Positions 1 through 11,781 of a stretch of DNA of 64,000 bases are shown one piece after another. The notes under the pieces are model-generated. The model was given only the letters and a program-made list of their open reading frames with translations. It ran no database searches and was not told the origin of the DNA. The first letter of the stretch is position 1. The number at the start of each line of letters is the position of its first letter. Origin of the DNA: Laburnicola sp. R22_1 (lineage: Eukaryota > Ascomycota > Dothideomycetes > Pleosporales > Didymosphaeriaceae); NCBI GenBank assembly GCA_014281115.1, contig JACONQ010000013.1:2036501-2100500 (forward strand), in the 5' to 3' direction. A program made the translations under genes and the position numbers.

Positions 1-2416
1 CACGCCGCTCAGCATAACCGCTGTAATTGCAGCCCAGAGTGACCCGCCCAATCCGTCCGACAGTAAATGCGGCCGCACCTCTGTAGACCATGCCGACGGT
101 GCTACCCGTCCCCGACGTTCCTTCTCCATCTCCGACTTGCTTTCGCCGGTTTCTGGTGCCAAGAAGCCACGGATCTCCACAATACCCGGAGCAAAGCTAG
201 CACGCAGGATAAGCGAAAGGCGAGTGAGGTCCGTCCCTCTGTCTACGATGGAAACGCGTCAAAGCAGCACTGCACATGGGGGCACCGGCGCTGCCTCCGT
301 ACGGCGGGATTTGACCGACCCCGTGCTTGTTCGACGCGCCATCTCGACGTCTGCCGGATCGGGCCACTTTAGAACCCCACGACATGGAAATCTTGGAGGC
401 TTTTCATCATCACCGTTGCCAGAGTTGCCCCATAGCCCAGCTGCGCGGGCGGATCTGAGTCCGGCGTCAATGCGTCAAAGCAATGTCAGACCGTCACCCA
501 CGACCAGTATTAACCAGCCGTCGCCGTCGCCAACGGTGGCTCAGACGGGTGTACGCCCGTCTCGAAACTCGATGGCCCCGTCAGAACAGGCATCAACATT
601 AGTGGGTTCAGATAACGATGTTCGTGGTGCTGGGACCGGGGACGAAGACGATGCGGATGTTCAGAGTGAAACCGTGTTTGATTCGCTACGCACGGGCGCA
701 ACGAGAAGTACATCGGGAGCCCGTGGTCCTCGCATTGAAACTATATTTGACGAGTCACCCCGATCCAAGCCTAAAGTTACAACCTTACGTGACCTCCTTC
801 CCAAGGGTACCTTCCGGGAGCAGGCGCTCGATGCTGCTCCCGGACAACAAAGCATCGCCGAAGAAGAGGAGAGCATTTCGACGCCGGTTCGCACTGTCGT
901 CCCCGAGAGATCTATACACGACTCACCAACCCTCTCGCGAGGCCCCAGCGCTCCTCTATTTCCCAAACTGGTCCCTTCGTCACCTCCGGACATGCCGAAG
1001 CCATTGAGCCTGGGAACACTGGAGTGGGATTCAAGAGTCAAGGACGATGGCAGCAGCAGTGGATGGTCAGTCGACGACGATGAGGAAGATTCTTGGGGTG
1101 ATCTGCCCACGCACTTGCCGACAACGCTCGTAGCCCCGCCTGCATCGCTTGAACACTACAATTCGCGTCTGCTCGCTTCCAAGTCCAGCCCGAAACCTGC
1201 CGCTCCACAACATCTCAACCTCGACCACGGTGAACGGGACGCCCGCAGTAGCATATTTGATTGGTCAGAGCAGCAACCTGCCGATAAAAGCTCGGGCAAT
1301 CGTACACCGCCACGTCCTAGTACAGTACATGGAAAGAAGGATGCTGATCGTAGGGGGAGTCGTACCACGGGTCGAAGGGCCCCTAGTGGGTTGCACGCAC
1401 GCAGCCAAAGTGTGCCTGTTGTCCCGGATGCTGCAGGGAAACGTAGTACAGTGGTCACCAACAAATTCGGTACCTGGGGCGTAGGGAGCAAGGGAGTCAC
1501 CGAAGATTGGAATGATGATTTCGACTTCGCCGATCTTGATGAAGAGACAATGGCACAGGGTACAGCCCAATCTCAAAGGGTTGACAGCGGCGTAGCAATG
1601 GTTGTGCCCAACCATATTCAAGAGCAGCAGAACAACGTCCTCGCAAATATAGGCCTTTTACGAGAGTGGGGACTTCTGATTGAGGAGCTCAAGGAGCAGA
1701 GAATACGCGCGGCTTCCCTAGGTATACTGGAAGGCTCGCCTGCCGGGATGTGGGAAGAGGTGGATGCCATGATAGATCTTGCCGATCAAGAAGCCGACCA
1801 CGAAGGCGTCCCGCGCCTATCTCCGCCCTCCTCGCCTGGCTTCGACGAAGGTGCTTTTGATGACGTGTCCGGTCCGAGTCCCAACGGTGCAGAGGTACGC
1901 CGGGCTGGTTTAGCGAGCGAAGCACTCGGCAAGCACAAACACAGTATGCAGTCGAAGTCACCACATGGCCACCCAAGAAGGAAATCGATACTTCCCCCAA
2001 ATCACCAAATCTTTGGACCGCAATCCTCACCTATACCTTCCAAGTCTAGGCACGAGCCGCCTTCTACTTCCGCCGGTCCGAATCACTATGGCAATCGACC
2101 CAGGAAAGATTCAGAGGCGAAGGCACGATCTGTGATAGAGGCATTGCAGAAGAGGAGGAGCACGCAGGAGCCTCTGGCAGATGTGCAGCCCTTGCCGAGT
2201 ACGAAGAAGGTTCCCTTTGATACGGCAACTCTCCGGCACATTGTTCCGTATGTCAACACGTTGACCCGACAGGTCAAGGGGGCGCTGCGAGAGGCAGAGG
2301 GACTTTACTCCAGTCCCAGTACGAGTCCAAGCAAAGAAGCTGAGCCCCCGTTCAGCAAGATCTTTCCAGCAGAGAATGATCTATCTGCGCAAATGAAACT
2401 AATGACGGTCATGTAG
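1..2416 (+). CDS. Byr4/Bfa1-like septation (SIN/MEN) GAP subunit, 5' partial
   Basis: The reading frame is open from base 2 to the TAG at 2414-2416, so the 5' part probably lies outside the window; no convincing ATG was found near the left edge. The first two thirds are Ser/Pro-rich and probably disordered. A conserved block at about 1495-1560 reads TEDWNDDFDF followed by acidic residues, and a helical block at about 1640-1790 contains LLREWGLLIEELKE and MWEEVDAMIDLADQE. A last conserved block (2215-2300, FDTATLRHIVPYVNTL) precedes the C-terminus. The W-x-D-D-F motif plus the helical block resemble fungal Byr4/Bfa1, which with Cdc16/Bub2 forms the two-part GAP that holds back the septation GTPase at spindle poles. 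The assignment rests on recalled motifs; another SIN scaffold (Cdc11/Nud1-like) is the main alternative. Confidence 0.55.
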   Translation, partial: TPLSITAVIAAQSDPPNPSDSKCGRTSVDHADGATRPRRSFSISDLLSPVSGAKKPRISTIPGAKLARRISERRVRSVPLSTMETRQSSTAHGGTGAASVRRDLTDPVLVRRAISTSAGSGHFRTPRHGNLGGFSSSPLPELPHSPAARADLSPASMRQSNVRPSPTTSINQPSPSPTVAQTGVRPSRNSMAPSEQASTLVGSDNDVRGAGTGDEDDADVQSETVFDSLRTGATRSTSGARGPRIETIFDESPRSKPKVTTLRDLLPKGTFREQALDAAPGQQSIAEEEESISTPVRTVVPERSIHDSPTLSRGPSAPLFPKLVPSSPPDMPKPLSLGTLEWDSRVKDDGSSSGWSVDDDEEDSWGDLPTHLPTTLVAPPASLEHYNSRLLASKSSPKPAAPQHLNLDHGERDARSSIFDWSEQQPADKSSGNRTPPRPSTVHGKKDADRRGSRTTGRRAPSGLHARSQSVPVVPDAAGKRSTVVTNKFGTWGVGSKGVTEDWNDDFDFADLDEETMAQGTAQSQRVDSGVAMVVPNHIQEQQNNVLANIGLLREWGLLIEELKEQRIRAASLGILEGSPAGMWEEVDAMIDLADQEADHEGVPRLSPPSSPGFDEGAFDDVSGPSPNGAEVRRAGLASEALGKHKHSMQSKSPHGHPRRKSILPPNHQIFGPQSSPIPSKSRHEPPSTSAGPNHYGNRPRKDSEAKARSVIEALQKRRSTQEPLADVQPLPSTKKVPFDTATLRHIVPYVNTLTRQVKGALREAEGLYSSPSTSPSKEAEPPFSKIFPAENDLSAQMKLMTVM

Positions 2417-3789
2417 TGTCAAAACCTACGACGAGACGGAATTACAGCGATTGAGCGAGCTGGTCCCGCTCGAACACAAAAGTTCGGCACAAAAGATTTC
2501 CTTTTCGGTTTCTTTTCTTTGGTTCTGGATAGCGTTCGAGCAGCGGAGATCAACCCTTTCTTGGCTTCGCAACATTGTATTTTTTCCTATGCTGGCGTTG
2601 GCTATCATGGGCCAGCTCTATCGCATTTGCAGCGGATTGCATATCTCGTTTCTGAGCGATTTCAGCCGCGAGTCACCCGAGGATACGTCACGCATGTAAG
2701 ACATGCGCTCATCGGACACGTATTCAGGAATAGAAGAGGTGACGGACGAAGGCGGGTATGTTCCTTAATGCTGCAGGGACCCTGTTTGATGGTGCATGGG
2801 GGAACGTCGCGATGTTGGATGGTGCAACTCTCTCTCGTCTTGTTTACCGAGGTTACTTGTTCCGCTTATTAGCAAAATGGCGGACCGACAGGCCCAAGTT
2901 GGGCTGTGGGGAGTTTTTTTTTCTTTTAAGGCATGTACAAAAATGTTTTGGGTCTCTAGTAGGTCTCGATTGAACTGGTGCTATTTTCTCCACGATAGCG
3001 CTCTAGACGGCCAGATGCATGGGGGTAATTCATGCTCGTAAGCAGCAGGTACGAGAATAAGAAACACGAATATGTCTTACGCGTTGTTCCTAGATGGTGC
3101 CGTGTGTTGTGTGTGAAATTGTGAATGGTGCTCCGAGCCGCTCCTTGTCTATAGCGGAGGTGTTATGGTAGATCAATAGTCTGCTCCGAGGCTGGGCAAG
3201 GGATGTTCCCTGAACGAAGCTCACTGCGCTTGTTTCGAGCTGTAGGCAATGAAGCAAATCAGCACGGCTATGTACTGTGCGGCGCAAATCCATTGCGAAT
3301 CCCGCTCCGTGTTCGGCTATAGGTTATTATCACGATGAAACACTTGCCACTATCCAAGCCAGCTGGTCGCCCGTTTATTGCGGGGTCGTCGACGTCGTTG
3401 GCCCTTGTTGTTCCTTGTTGTTGTCGCCAACGCTTCTTCGCGCCTTGGAAGTTGAAACACGCCGGACTTGGGGCCCTCGGGCGCGGGGCAGAGAGGCTGG
3501 ATGACGACACGGCCAAGCACGCCTTGCTGAAGAAGAGGAAGCTGCCCAGTGCCCAGCGCCGTCATAGTGGCTATGCTTGTTTTCGCCATTGCCATCGCCC
3601 AATATTAATTCGTGGCCTTCCTTTCTTCCTCTTTTGTTGTCTGCTCGCGTTTGATGCCCGACGCGTCTGACGGACAAAATCGTACCTGCATATAGCTTCT
3701 GCCCCGCCTCCGAAACGCGAACCATTCGCCCCCAACGGACCCCGCTCCGTCCAGGCCAGACTGTGCGCCTGATTTGACCATATTTGACC
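2417..3789. other. Intergenic 1.37 kb, no gene seen
   Basis: This holds the 3' flank of the Byr4-like gene and the promoter side of the dehydrogenase gene. Short open frames exist on both strands but lack ATG starts, motifs or splice logic. Nothing else was recognised. Confidence 0.6.
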
Positions 3790-5582
3790 ATGGCCGCCGT
3801 GAAAAGCCTACTGGTCCTCTCCTATATTGCGCTAGGCGCCCGAGCACAGAGTACCCCAAGTACTACTGCATCTGGTTCGGCTTCCGCGTCCGCGACCGAG
3901 TGTGCGTCGACGATTGCGCCGCAGCATGCTGCACCCAGCGTGGCCAGTGGCTGGCGGGCAGCCGTCGTGGCGAACAACCTGGAGAGCCCGAGAGGGCTTC
4001 TGTTTGATACCGAGGGGGGGTTGCTGGTTGTCGAGCAGGGGAGAGGCATCTCGAGGGTGACGTTTAATCAGGAGCAAGGGAGCTGTGTGAGGAGTGAGGG
4101 GGATGCTGAGCTCATAATTGATGATGCCTCGGTGAGTTTATGTCCATGTCCCGCCTTCGACAGGCACCTCAGGTGCCAATCCGTATTCCAAATCAAATCC
4201 ACCAAATCCATCCTCATACAACTCAATTCCCTTTCCGTATTCGGAATCGAATCCACCAAATCCATCCTATCACGTCTCAATTCGCTTTTGCAATCGCCCG
4301 GACCAATTGCTGGTAGCTTCCTCAACCATTACATATCTGACCAAGTGTCCAGCTGAATCATGGAATCGAACTGTCAGAGGACGGGAACACCCTCTATGCT
4401 TCCTCACACTCCTCAGTCTACGCATGGGATTATGACGCGAGCCAGGGTCGCAACACATCCGGTCCACGAGAAATCATCGGGCAAATGGGCGACGACGGCG
4501 GCCATGTCAGTCGAACCCTTCTGCTGTCTCGTAAAGTGCCCGGGATGCTTCTCGTCAGCCGCGGCAGCCGGTCCAATCTTGACTACGCAACTCTCAACGT
4601 TGACACAGGCGTATCCACCATCAAGGCCTTCAACGTGAGCAACGTAACGGATTCAGTGTACAGCCATCCTGAAGACGGCCTCCTTCTCGGATGGGGACTT
4701 CGCAACTCCGTGGGTGTGGCCGAAGAGCCCGTTACAGGAGGCATCTACTCTGTAGAAAATAGCGTGGACAATATCAATCGCTCAGGTGAAAGTATATACC
4801 AGGACAATCCTGGAGAGGAGATGAACTTCCACGGATACCTGAATGGCACGGAAACCGAAGAACAAGGGGGCAATTATGGTTACCCTACGTGTTTCGCCGC
4901 TTGGAGTGTCGATGAAATCCCCGACAACGAGGATATCCAAGTGGGCACGCAATTCGCCATTGGGGAGCAGAATGCTACGCTCGACGATACATTTTGCAGA
5001 GAGGAGAGGATTGCTCCACGTTTGACTTTCCAAGCTCATATGGCTCCGCTAGACATTAAATTTAACCAAAATGGCACTGCAGCTTGGGTCACCTTTCACG
5101 GATCTTGGTATGCCTCAGCACCTTTTCCTCTTGTCGCTCTACATCCTGTTTAAAGAACCTGAAAGCTGACAACAACAACACCCAGGAATCGCGACGAACC
5201 CATAGGCTACAAGCTCTCCGTCATCGCCTTCGACGGCGCCGGTTTCCCGGTCGCAAATTCGACCAGCGACAGCTCCACTACCGACGTCGTAGCCAATGCT
5301 GATCTTTCCGAATGCCCCGACCGCTGCTTCCGGCCCGTAGGTCTCGCTTGGGATTCTCAGGGGAGGCTATTCATGAGCAGCGATGCGACGGGTGAAGTCT
5401 GGGTCGTGACGCGGGAGGATGGAGAGAGTGTAGAGGATGCGAGCCCGAGCAGTGGGTTGCCCCCGAGTGCAACGGGGTCGGCGCCAGCTGAGAGTAGCAG
5501 TCCGGGTGCTGCGGTTGGAAATGGAGTGACACTCGGACATTTTGCGATAGTGTGGGCGGGAATTATGGCGTCGCTGATGTAA
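3790..5582 (+). CDS. Secreted, probably GPI-anchored PQQ/L-sorbosone dehydrogenase-like protein
   Basis: Exons 3790-4131, 4353-5107 and 5186-5582 give 497 residues with unbroken phase. The ATG at 3790 opens a signal peptide (MAAVKSLLVLSYIALGARAQ). A Ser/Thr linker follows, then a beta-propeller of the glucose/sorbosone dehydrogenase type: ESPRGLLFD near residue 60, HGIELSEDGNTLYAS, GWGLRNSVG, GGNYGYPTC, and APLDIKF...HGSW then RDEPIGYKL. It ends with a Ser-rich stretch and a hydrophobic tail (GHFAIVWAGIMASLM), which suggests a GPI anchor. Family members are extracellular sugar or aldose oxidoreductases that use PQQ or a related cofactor; the substrate here is unknown. Intron 1 is unusually long (221 bp) and contains a 54-bp tandem duplication. 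Intron 2 (78 bp) is ordinary. Confidence 0.85.
4181..4288 (+). repeat. 54-bp tandem duplication inside intron 1 of the dehydrogenase gene
   Basis: Two ungapped 54-bp units (4181-4234 and 4235-4288) both begin CCGTATTC and share the core ATCCACCAAATCCATCCT and then CTCAATTC. They explain most of why this intron is about three times longer than its neighbours. Confidence 0.8.
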
Positions 5583-6499
5583 AAGACTAGATTGATTACA
5601 AAACGATCGTAGCGTGGCCGAGACTTTCGTATCACATGTGGATTATATGCTGAGGCGATGCAGGATCTTGCTTTACAAGACTCACAGGACAAAAGCCTAA
5701 GTACTATGTGCTACCCTAGGATAGGTAATACAAATGTTAACTATACTCTAACTTTTTAGCTGAAGGCCTCACGAATTGTTGCATAGCCTGGTGAAGGCAT
5801 ACTCTATTTATAAGCATGCGGGTATGTAATGGAACACCGATGCAATACTGGCTTACTGAAAATAAACATGTCTACATGCGTTGTCATTATACGTGGAAGA
5901 GCTAGGACTGGCACAATCCGAGGATGCGATTCATCATAGCATGAATCGGGTCATGTGTGGGTCGGGCAAGTACGAACGGTTCTCCTCACGTGGGTTCCGT
6001 GGATCCCTTCCGTCAATGTGCCTTGCTCCACGATAAAGCTGCACAGCACTCCCCCGAAAACCTCACCCATCGGAACCCTCGACATCGCCGCAACTTCCGT
6101 ACACCGACTATCAGCGTTTGGAAGCCTGCGTCTTGGTGAGAGAACTGGGTAGTACGCGAAGGAAGTGAAAGGGCCCGGGTATGTTAACTCGACCGGCGCC
6201 CCAGTCCACTTTCACCGCCACATACCGTTTGCTCTCAGCAAGCAAAATACTTAGTCCGCTTCGGCTCAGCGTTTGGTCCCCCACTCACCTCTCAAGTCCT
6301 GCTCTTCCGCCGCTCCAATCCCCCGTTCATCACGTAAGAGCGGAAGTTCGCCGAGCTCTTTCACTCTACGCCTTTCTTTGCCTGCTCTCAGTACGAGAGT
6401 TCTATCCACTTCGACTTCACTCCAGTGATTGTCATCCAAACCTGCTAGCCCTCTTTGCGAGTGATATCTGAGACTACCCCTAGGGTCCCCGCAAGCGCG
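5583..6499. other. Intergenic 0.92 kb, promoter side of the F-box gene
   Basis: No supported gene was found. The last 300 bases before the ATG at 6500 are pyrimidine-rich, as in many fungal promoters and 5' leaders. Confidence 0.6.
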
Positions 6500-8285
6500 A
6501 TGGCGTCGAAAATGATTCGCAGTGCACCATCCAAAGCCACTGCGTTCAACACGCTCCCCATCGAGGTACGTTTTGTACAACCTCATTCACATTATGTTCA
6601 CTGACAGTCGCCACGGTATAGCTCAACAAAGAGATTGCACATTACCTTACCACCCACAAGGACATCGCGAACTTCAGCCTGATCTGCAAGTCCACGGACG
6701 ACGCCATCAATGCCGACAACTACTCTTTTTGGGCGGGCAAGTTCGGCGAGATCTTTGCCAGGGTCCCGGACACCAAGGACAAGAAGACCAAGAACAAGGA
6801 CTTGCGTAGGAAATACAAGGAGCGGTCGATGTATCTCCGTCGAGGCATCTACTTGAACTTTGTCCGTGGACATACGGGCCCAGAGATTATGGTTGTCAGG
6901 ATCCTCACAGATCTGATTGTCGAGTCCTTCCGCGGTACGGTATCGCTTGGCGAGCACGACCGTCCCATGTGCCCAAACTTGGTGCAGCTCAAGAAGTTCG
7001 TGCACGAGTCGAAGATCTTGCTGGGTGGCAAGCGACCGCCGCTCGCGAAGCCAGATGAGCCGGATTACGTCAATCCTGCTCTCGCGGCCGTCCGTTTGAT
7101 GTGCGCGCACTTCTTATTCGACGGGGACAGCTCAGCGAAGAGCTGGTTTGCCATCGATGAATCCCAAAAGGCAGTCTACGCCGCGACGAATGCTGCGCCG
7201 TTGTATCTCGGCCCGAAGAAGGACAAGGTCAACATGGAGTGGTTGCTCCACTGCCTCAACTTCTTCCGCTACTACATGACGACGTGGGATACGTCCTCTC
7301 TCTACGATGCGATGCAAGACCTGGACATGGCGCAGAAGCCGTCAGCGTGGCGGGGTCCCTTGCAGTCCGGCAGCTATCCTCTGGACAAGTGCTGGAAGGG
7401 CACGTATTCGTACCTCGAGCAGCCCACGCTCTCTCGGCTGCGCGCTCAGGGGTCGTCGAAAAAGCAGAAGCACGGTGGTGATGTGTTCATTACCGACTTG
7501 AACGTAGACGAGGGTAAGATCCAGGTACGTGGTCCTCCTCCGTCGTAATCTTCTCTGCGCTGACCAGCCGTAGTCGCTCCACCTCGACTTCGTAAAAGAC
7601 GGCGATCTAAAATGGCCGCCCGTCTTCGAAGACCGCCTGCACTCCCTCCGCGAGACCAAAACGACACAAACGCGCGCCCAGTACGTACCCTCTCTCTCCA
7701 CACCCCTACACACCCCCAATGCCCCACTCCCTCGACTAACTCTCCCACCCCCACCGTCAGACACAGCAAGAAGTCCAAAACCGACGCCTCCGACGAAGCC
7801 TCCAAGAACATCCAAATCACCGGCTGGGGCGAGGATCTCGAAGACCACTTCTTCGCCACGGGCTGGCTTAATCCGCTGGACGACCAGCACGGCATCCCGG
7901 GCTGGCAGCGCGTCACGTTCATGAAGCATTTCGAGGACGACCTCGATGTCGTGGATCAGGATAATTTGTGGGCGTATGAGGGCGTGGTGCTACCTGGGGG
8001 GCGCATCATTTTGGGGAGGTGGTGGTATGCTTCGGTACGTGTGTTGAGTAGAAGCTTGTTGCGTTGACTGGCTGTGCTGTTGCTAACGTGATCTGTACAG
8101 GATGAGGACGTCGATTTCGATGTAAGTCAGTCACATGTTGGTTTGGTTGTGGGACATGGATCTGGGAGGTTGGCTTTTTGGGTGGAGGGGAAGCTAACGG
8201 AGCGCAGAATGACTACAGCGGACCTTTTATTCTGTGGGCTGTGGATGAGGAGCCGGAACTCACGGACGAGGAGGAAGATGAGTAG
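6500..8285 (+). CDS. F-box domain protein
   Basis: Six exons (6500-6565, 6622-7524, 7574-7680, 7761-8034, 8101-8121, 8208-8285) give 482 residues; every junction keeps phase. The N-terminus carries an F-box-like segment that spans intron 1: FNTLPIE, then LNKEIAHYLTTHKDIANFSLICKS. The rest has no named motif; it contains HCLNFFRYYMTTWDTSSLYD and a terminal ...GRWWYAS/DEDVDFD/NDYSGPFILWAVDEEPE region with an acidic tail. F-box proteins recruit substrates to Skp1-Cullin ubiquitin ligases; the substrate is not predictable. Exon 5 is only 21 nt. The F-box call is fairly firm, the ubiquitin-ligase role is by family. Confidence 0.8.
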
Positions 8286-9519
8286 CGGTGAGTCGGCATA
8301 CTGCATCTGATGCACGCAAGGCAAGGCGTAGGGATATCTGATCTGATTGGGCTGGGACATATACGGAATGGTGCTCTTTCTGTGCACTGGGCTGGGGCGT
8401 TTTGGAGGGAGAGATGGGGTGGGCGATAATTATTCTTTGGGGTTTGGGCTTTTTGGGCTTTTTTGGGGGGTGGTATCTTGTCTGGATATTTGATTGGATA
8501 ATATGCTATTTGAAGGAGGGGAATGTGGATACTTGAAAAAAACCGCATTGGGCTTTGCGTGTGTGCGTGTGCTACGTGTTGTCCTCGGGATGTGTGTTGC
8601 GTGTGGGACGGGTAGTGTCTTGTATTGGCTTTTCATGTACAGTTGCTTGGGGCTGGGCGGAAGTTTGGGTGTGCTGTGTTTGTTGCGTGAGTTGCGTATA
8701 TTGGCTTAATGCATGGAAATCTGGAATTTGGAATCTGTGATTTTTTCTTCTACGGCTGTCGGTCTTGAGATGAACAACACCATCATGTATCACTACCACT
8801 ATTCGAAGTCTCGCTACTCTACTCGAAAACAACTAAACATGTAATGCTTTTCTATCATGCGAGCTTAGGTTCTTAAACGTTTTGATGTAGTTTTTAAAGA
8901 GGCTCCGATGGTGCGCATGTGGATGTCCGTCTTTCTTTTTTATTTCTTTTTTTTACTTGCAGGACTCCAGGCCGGGGGGGCATGATCCCTAACTTGTTTG
9001 ATTTTTAGTGGGGGGTTGATGGTGGTGTGTGGAGTGGGGAGGGTTGGGCTGTGGGTGAGGCTGTGCGGGGGGATTGACGATGATGGTGATGATGATGGAG
9101 TGGTGCGAGTCATGCCGGGGATGAATGAGCGAGTGTAGCATGGGAGGCCGGCCCATGTGAGCTTAGTGTGGCTTTTTTTTTTGGTTTAGCAGAGAATGTT
9201 AGGCCTGACTATCATAACAGATTCTGTTTTGAATGCTAGTCAAGACAGCGTGCTCCGCAAACACCATGGTTCCAGCCAGCGTGCATTTTAGAGCGTAGAG
9301 TTTACGCTGGGAGGAGCGCTGCGGGCATAGTTTGTAATCGTAGAGTTTTGGGGAGACACGGCTGCCACACATCGGGTCTGTTTCCTCAATTTTTAGTATC
9401 CCGGAGTGGAGCAGACAATGCGGTGGTATGTATTTATGGTAGCGATGCGTTCATAAACTCGTCGCCTTCAATTTTTTGGATTCACGGCTGCTAGAGACAT
9501 AGTAGGCCACATCTCCCTT

Positions 9520-9589
9520 TTTTAGTATTATAGACAAGTAGACAATGGTGTGGAAGAGAGAAGAGGGGAAGGTGGTCGGGCTTTTATAT
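9520..9589 (-). promoter_or_regulatory. TATA + ACTAAAA module
   Basis: On the minus strand, TATAAAAG-type TATA (9582-9589), then a CT-rich stretch with CTTCCACACC, then ACTAAAA (9520-9526) after 55 bp. The following sequence resembles that around the ACTAAAA at 9391-9397 (shared CATTGTCT...ATACTAAAAA and later GCAGCCGTG). Confidence 0.45.
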
Positions 9590-9957
9590 CTAGTCGTCTA
9601 CTGCGGTCTCTTCGGATGGTTGGGTAGAGTCGCGGAATATCGCTGTATGAGTATTGACGATAGTGATGGTAGTCATCATTGGATAAGTTTATGCAAGCTG
9701 CGTGACGGCTGAGAATCAAGGAGTAGTGTTGTTCTCGACTGATGGTTTCATGAGGAGAGAATTTTATGACAGAGTCATCATACGCAACACTAAGTCCAGT
9801 CCACAGGTCCATGAAAAGGTACATTTGAGTTTGATAGACGCCATGCCTAGGCCTGGTGGACATTTCAGGGCCAGAGACAGACACACGGCATGCTTTGGCA
9901 GTTGTGTGATTTTAGATGCCCAGGAAAGCACAGCGCCATGATCGAAATTTATCCTTG

Positions 9958-10042
9958 TTTTAGTGCTTCTTTTTATAGTAGTTTGTGGAAGGTTGATAGT
10001 GTGGTGAGTTGGAAATTATGGGAAATTATGGGAGTATTTATA
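9958..10042 (-). promoter_or_regulatory. TATA + ACTAAAA module
   Basis: On the minus strand, GTATAAATAC (TATA at 10035-10042), a pyrimidine-rich leader, and ACTAAAA (9958-9964) after 70 bp. This is the widest spacing in the set. Confidence 0.4.
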
Positions 10043-10324
10043 CACAACAGCCTGTAGGTTTGGGACGTGGTCGAGTTTCGGGCGTAGCTTTGTAGAGGGT
10101 TGGTCTAGATTTGTGGACGATCACGGTGAAGTGGTGATGGTGAGCATCTTCTTCATAATTCACTTGAGCTTTGCACGGGATTCTAACTCTTCAGTGGTGG
10201 CATAGCTGCAGTGTTTTTTTGTTTTTGATTTTTTTAGGTTGTCTCTGACCAGAGGCCCATACTGTATGGGGTTCGATGTTTTGGTCCCACAAAGCAAGAC
10301 CTGCACATAGGTTCATGTCGACCA

Positions 10325-10404
10325 CTTTTTTATGTTGTGTAAAACAACTGTGTGTGTGTGTGTGTGTGAAAGAAGGTATCGTAGTGACAAGTAGGGTTTA
10401 TATA
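10325..10404 (-). promoter_or_regulatory. TATA module with variant CATAAAAAAG
   Basis: On the minus strand, GGTATATAAACCC (TATA at 10397-10404), then a (CA)n run, then CATAAAAAAG (10325-10334) after 62 bp. It lacks the exact ACTAAAA. Confidence 0.35.
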
Positions 10405-10915
10405 CCTCGACGAAGTACTATAGACCTCAGGGAGGGCTAGATGTGGAAGGGGGTGTTTGTATAATACTATTTTTACTCTCTTGTGTTAACCATTCAGTCG
10501 TTCATAGAATGGTATTCTTAAATTTTTTTCATTGCTAGCATTAAAGATGAGTTATCATCGTCTACGGTGTAACTCCTGCGATCTTTGCTAAAACCATATT
10601 TACTCAAAATGTCACAACCGTCAGCAAATGGAGTACGGAGCTCATGTGACGGTTAATCACTCAAACACTCTGCAGAATTTAGCGATATTATTAACCATCA
10701 ATGATGATATTCATCACACCAAGATCGAAGAAGACCAAGATCGAAGAAGGCCAATCTTGAAAACGGAACACTGCCATAGTACCATAGGTAACCACACTCC
10801 TCCATCGCTTCGCTGATTTTCAGTTTTAGGACTTCGGTGCCAACGCATTGGTTCCTTTGGTTTCTATTTTAGACTCCCAGACACGAACCCCCGCATAAAG
10901 CTTTGTCGTCGATTC

Positions 10916-10989
10916 TTTTAGTCGCAGGACCTTGCGGAAATAAGAATGTGTGGAGAGTAGACAGAAGCCGGATTGTGGGTGTTTATATA
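10916..10989 (-). promoter_or_regulatory. TATA + ACTAAAA module
   Basis: On the minus strand, GGATATATAAAC (TATA at 10982-10989), a CT-rich leader with CTCTCCACACATTC, and GCGACTAAAAG (ACTAAAA at 10916-10922) after 59 bp. Confidence 0.45.
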
Positions 10990-11353
10990 TCCTGTAGAGC
11001 GGAGCTAGTGCAAAAGAAGGATAATGCAGGTGTACAGCATAGTGAGACAGTGGCGGTCAACCCGTGGACTTCTCAACATGGACACGAAGTAGTTTGTAGG
11101 ACATGCTGCTACCACACCTGAAAATGATAGGCATTCTCTTTATCCATCGGACGAACCAACTCCTGGCTGGGACACGGCATGTGTAACAACGCTTGTGCTT
11201 CTGGCTTCTTAAGGTTAGAAACAGAGCAAAGGAAAGCGACCAAAGACATACTTGAGGCTAAGGGCATTTTAAAAAGCAGCCAGACAACATGATATCTTCT
11301 AGTAGTTTTTTTTTTTGAAAGCAGCTTTACGATATGACTTGACTGCAGGTACT

Positions 11354-11426
11354 TTTTAGTCACAGCAAGCTGTAGAACAAGTAATGTGAAGAAGAAAACT
11401 CACAGGTAGAACCGGGGGTTTATATA
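11354..11426 (-). promoter_or_regulatory. TATA + ACTAAAA module
   Basis: On the minus strand, GTGTATATAAACCCCC (TATA at 11419-11426), then TTTTCTTCTTCACATTAC, then GTGACTAAAAAG (11354-11360) after 58 bp. This is the cleanest copy. Confidence 0.5.
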
Positions 11427-11708
11427 CACCTCGGGATGTATATATTTAGTCTTAATGTTCCTCAAGTACTGTGATTAGGAAATGCATTTCCTGGTAATGA
11501 AGCTCATCACCAACACTTCAACATTCAAACAACCAACCTCCACGTCCAACGAAGAATGTATTTTCGATCTCCGCAACCACGCCAGACTCCATTTTTTGTT
11601 AATACACTTTAATTTTAATACCTTCGTCGTGACGCTATGAAATGGCTGTAGAAGTAATTTTAGTCCCCAGCCACAGACAGACGCACAGCATCGCAAGAAC
11701 AGGTTGTC

Positions 11709-11781
11709 TTTTTAATCAAAGGAAAGCGCCAAACAGCTCGTGCAAAGAAAACAAAACACAGTCACAACGCTGATTTATATA
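11709..11781 (-). promoter_or_regulatory. TATA module with variant ATTAAAAA
   Basis: On the minus strand, GGGTATATAAATC (TATA at 11774-11781), a T-rich leader, and GATTAAAAAG (11709-11716) after 57 bp. An exact ACTAAAA follows further down at 11658-11664. Confidence 0.4.

Noticed and set aside
10347..10368. GT microsatellite
   Set aside because: A short dinucleotide run within one module leader; ordinary and not informative by itself.
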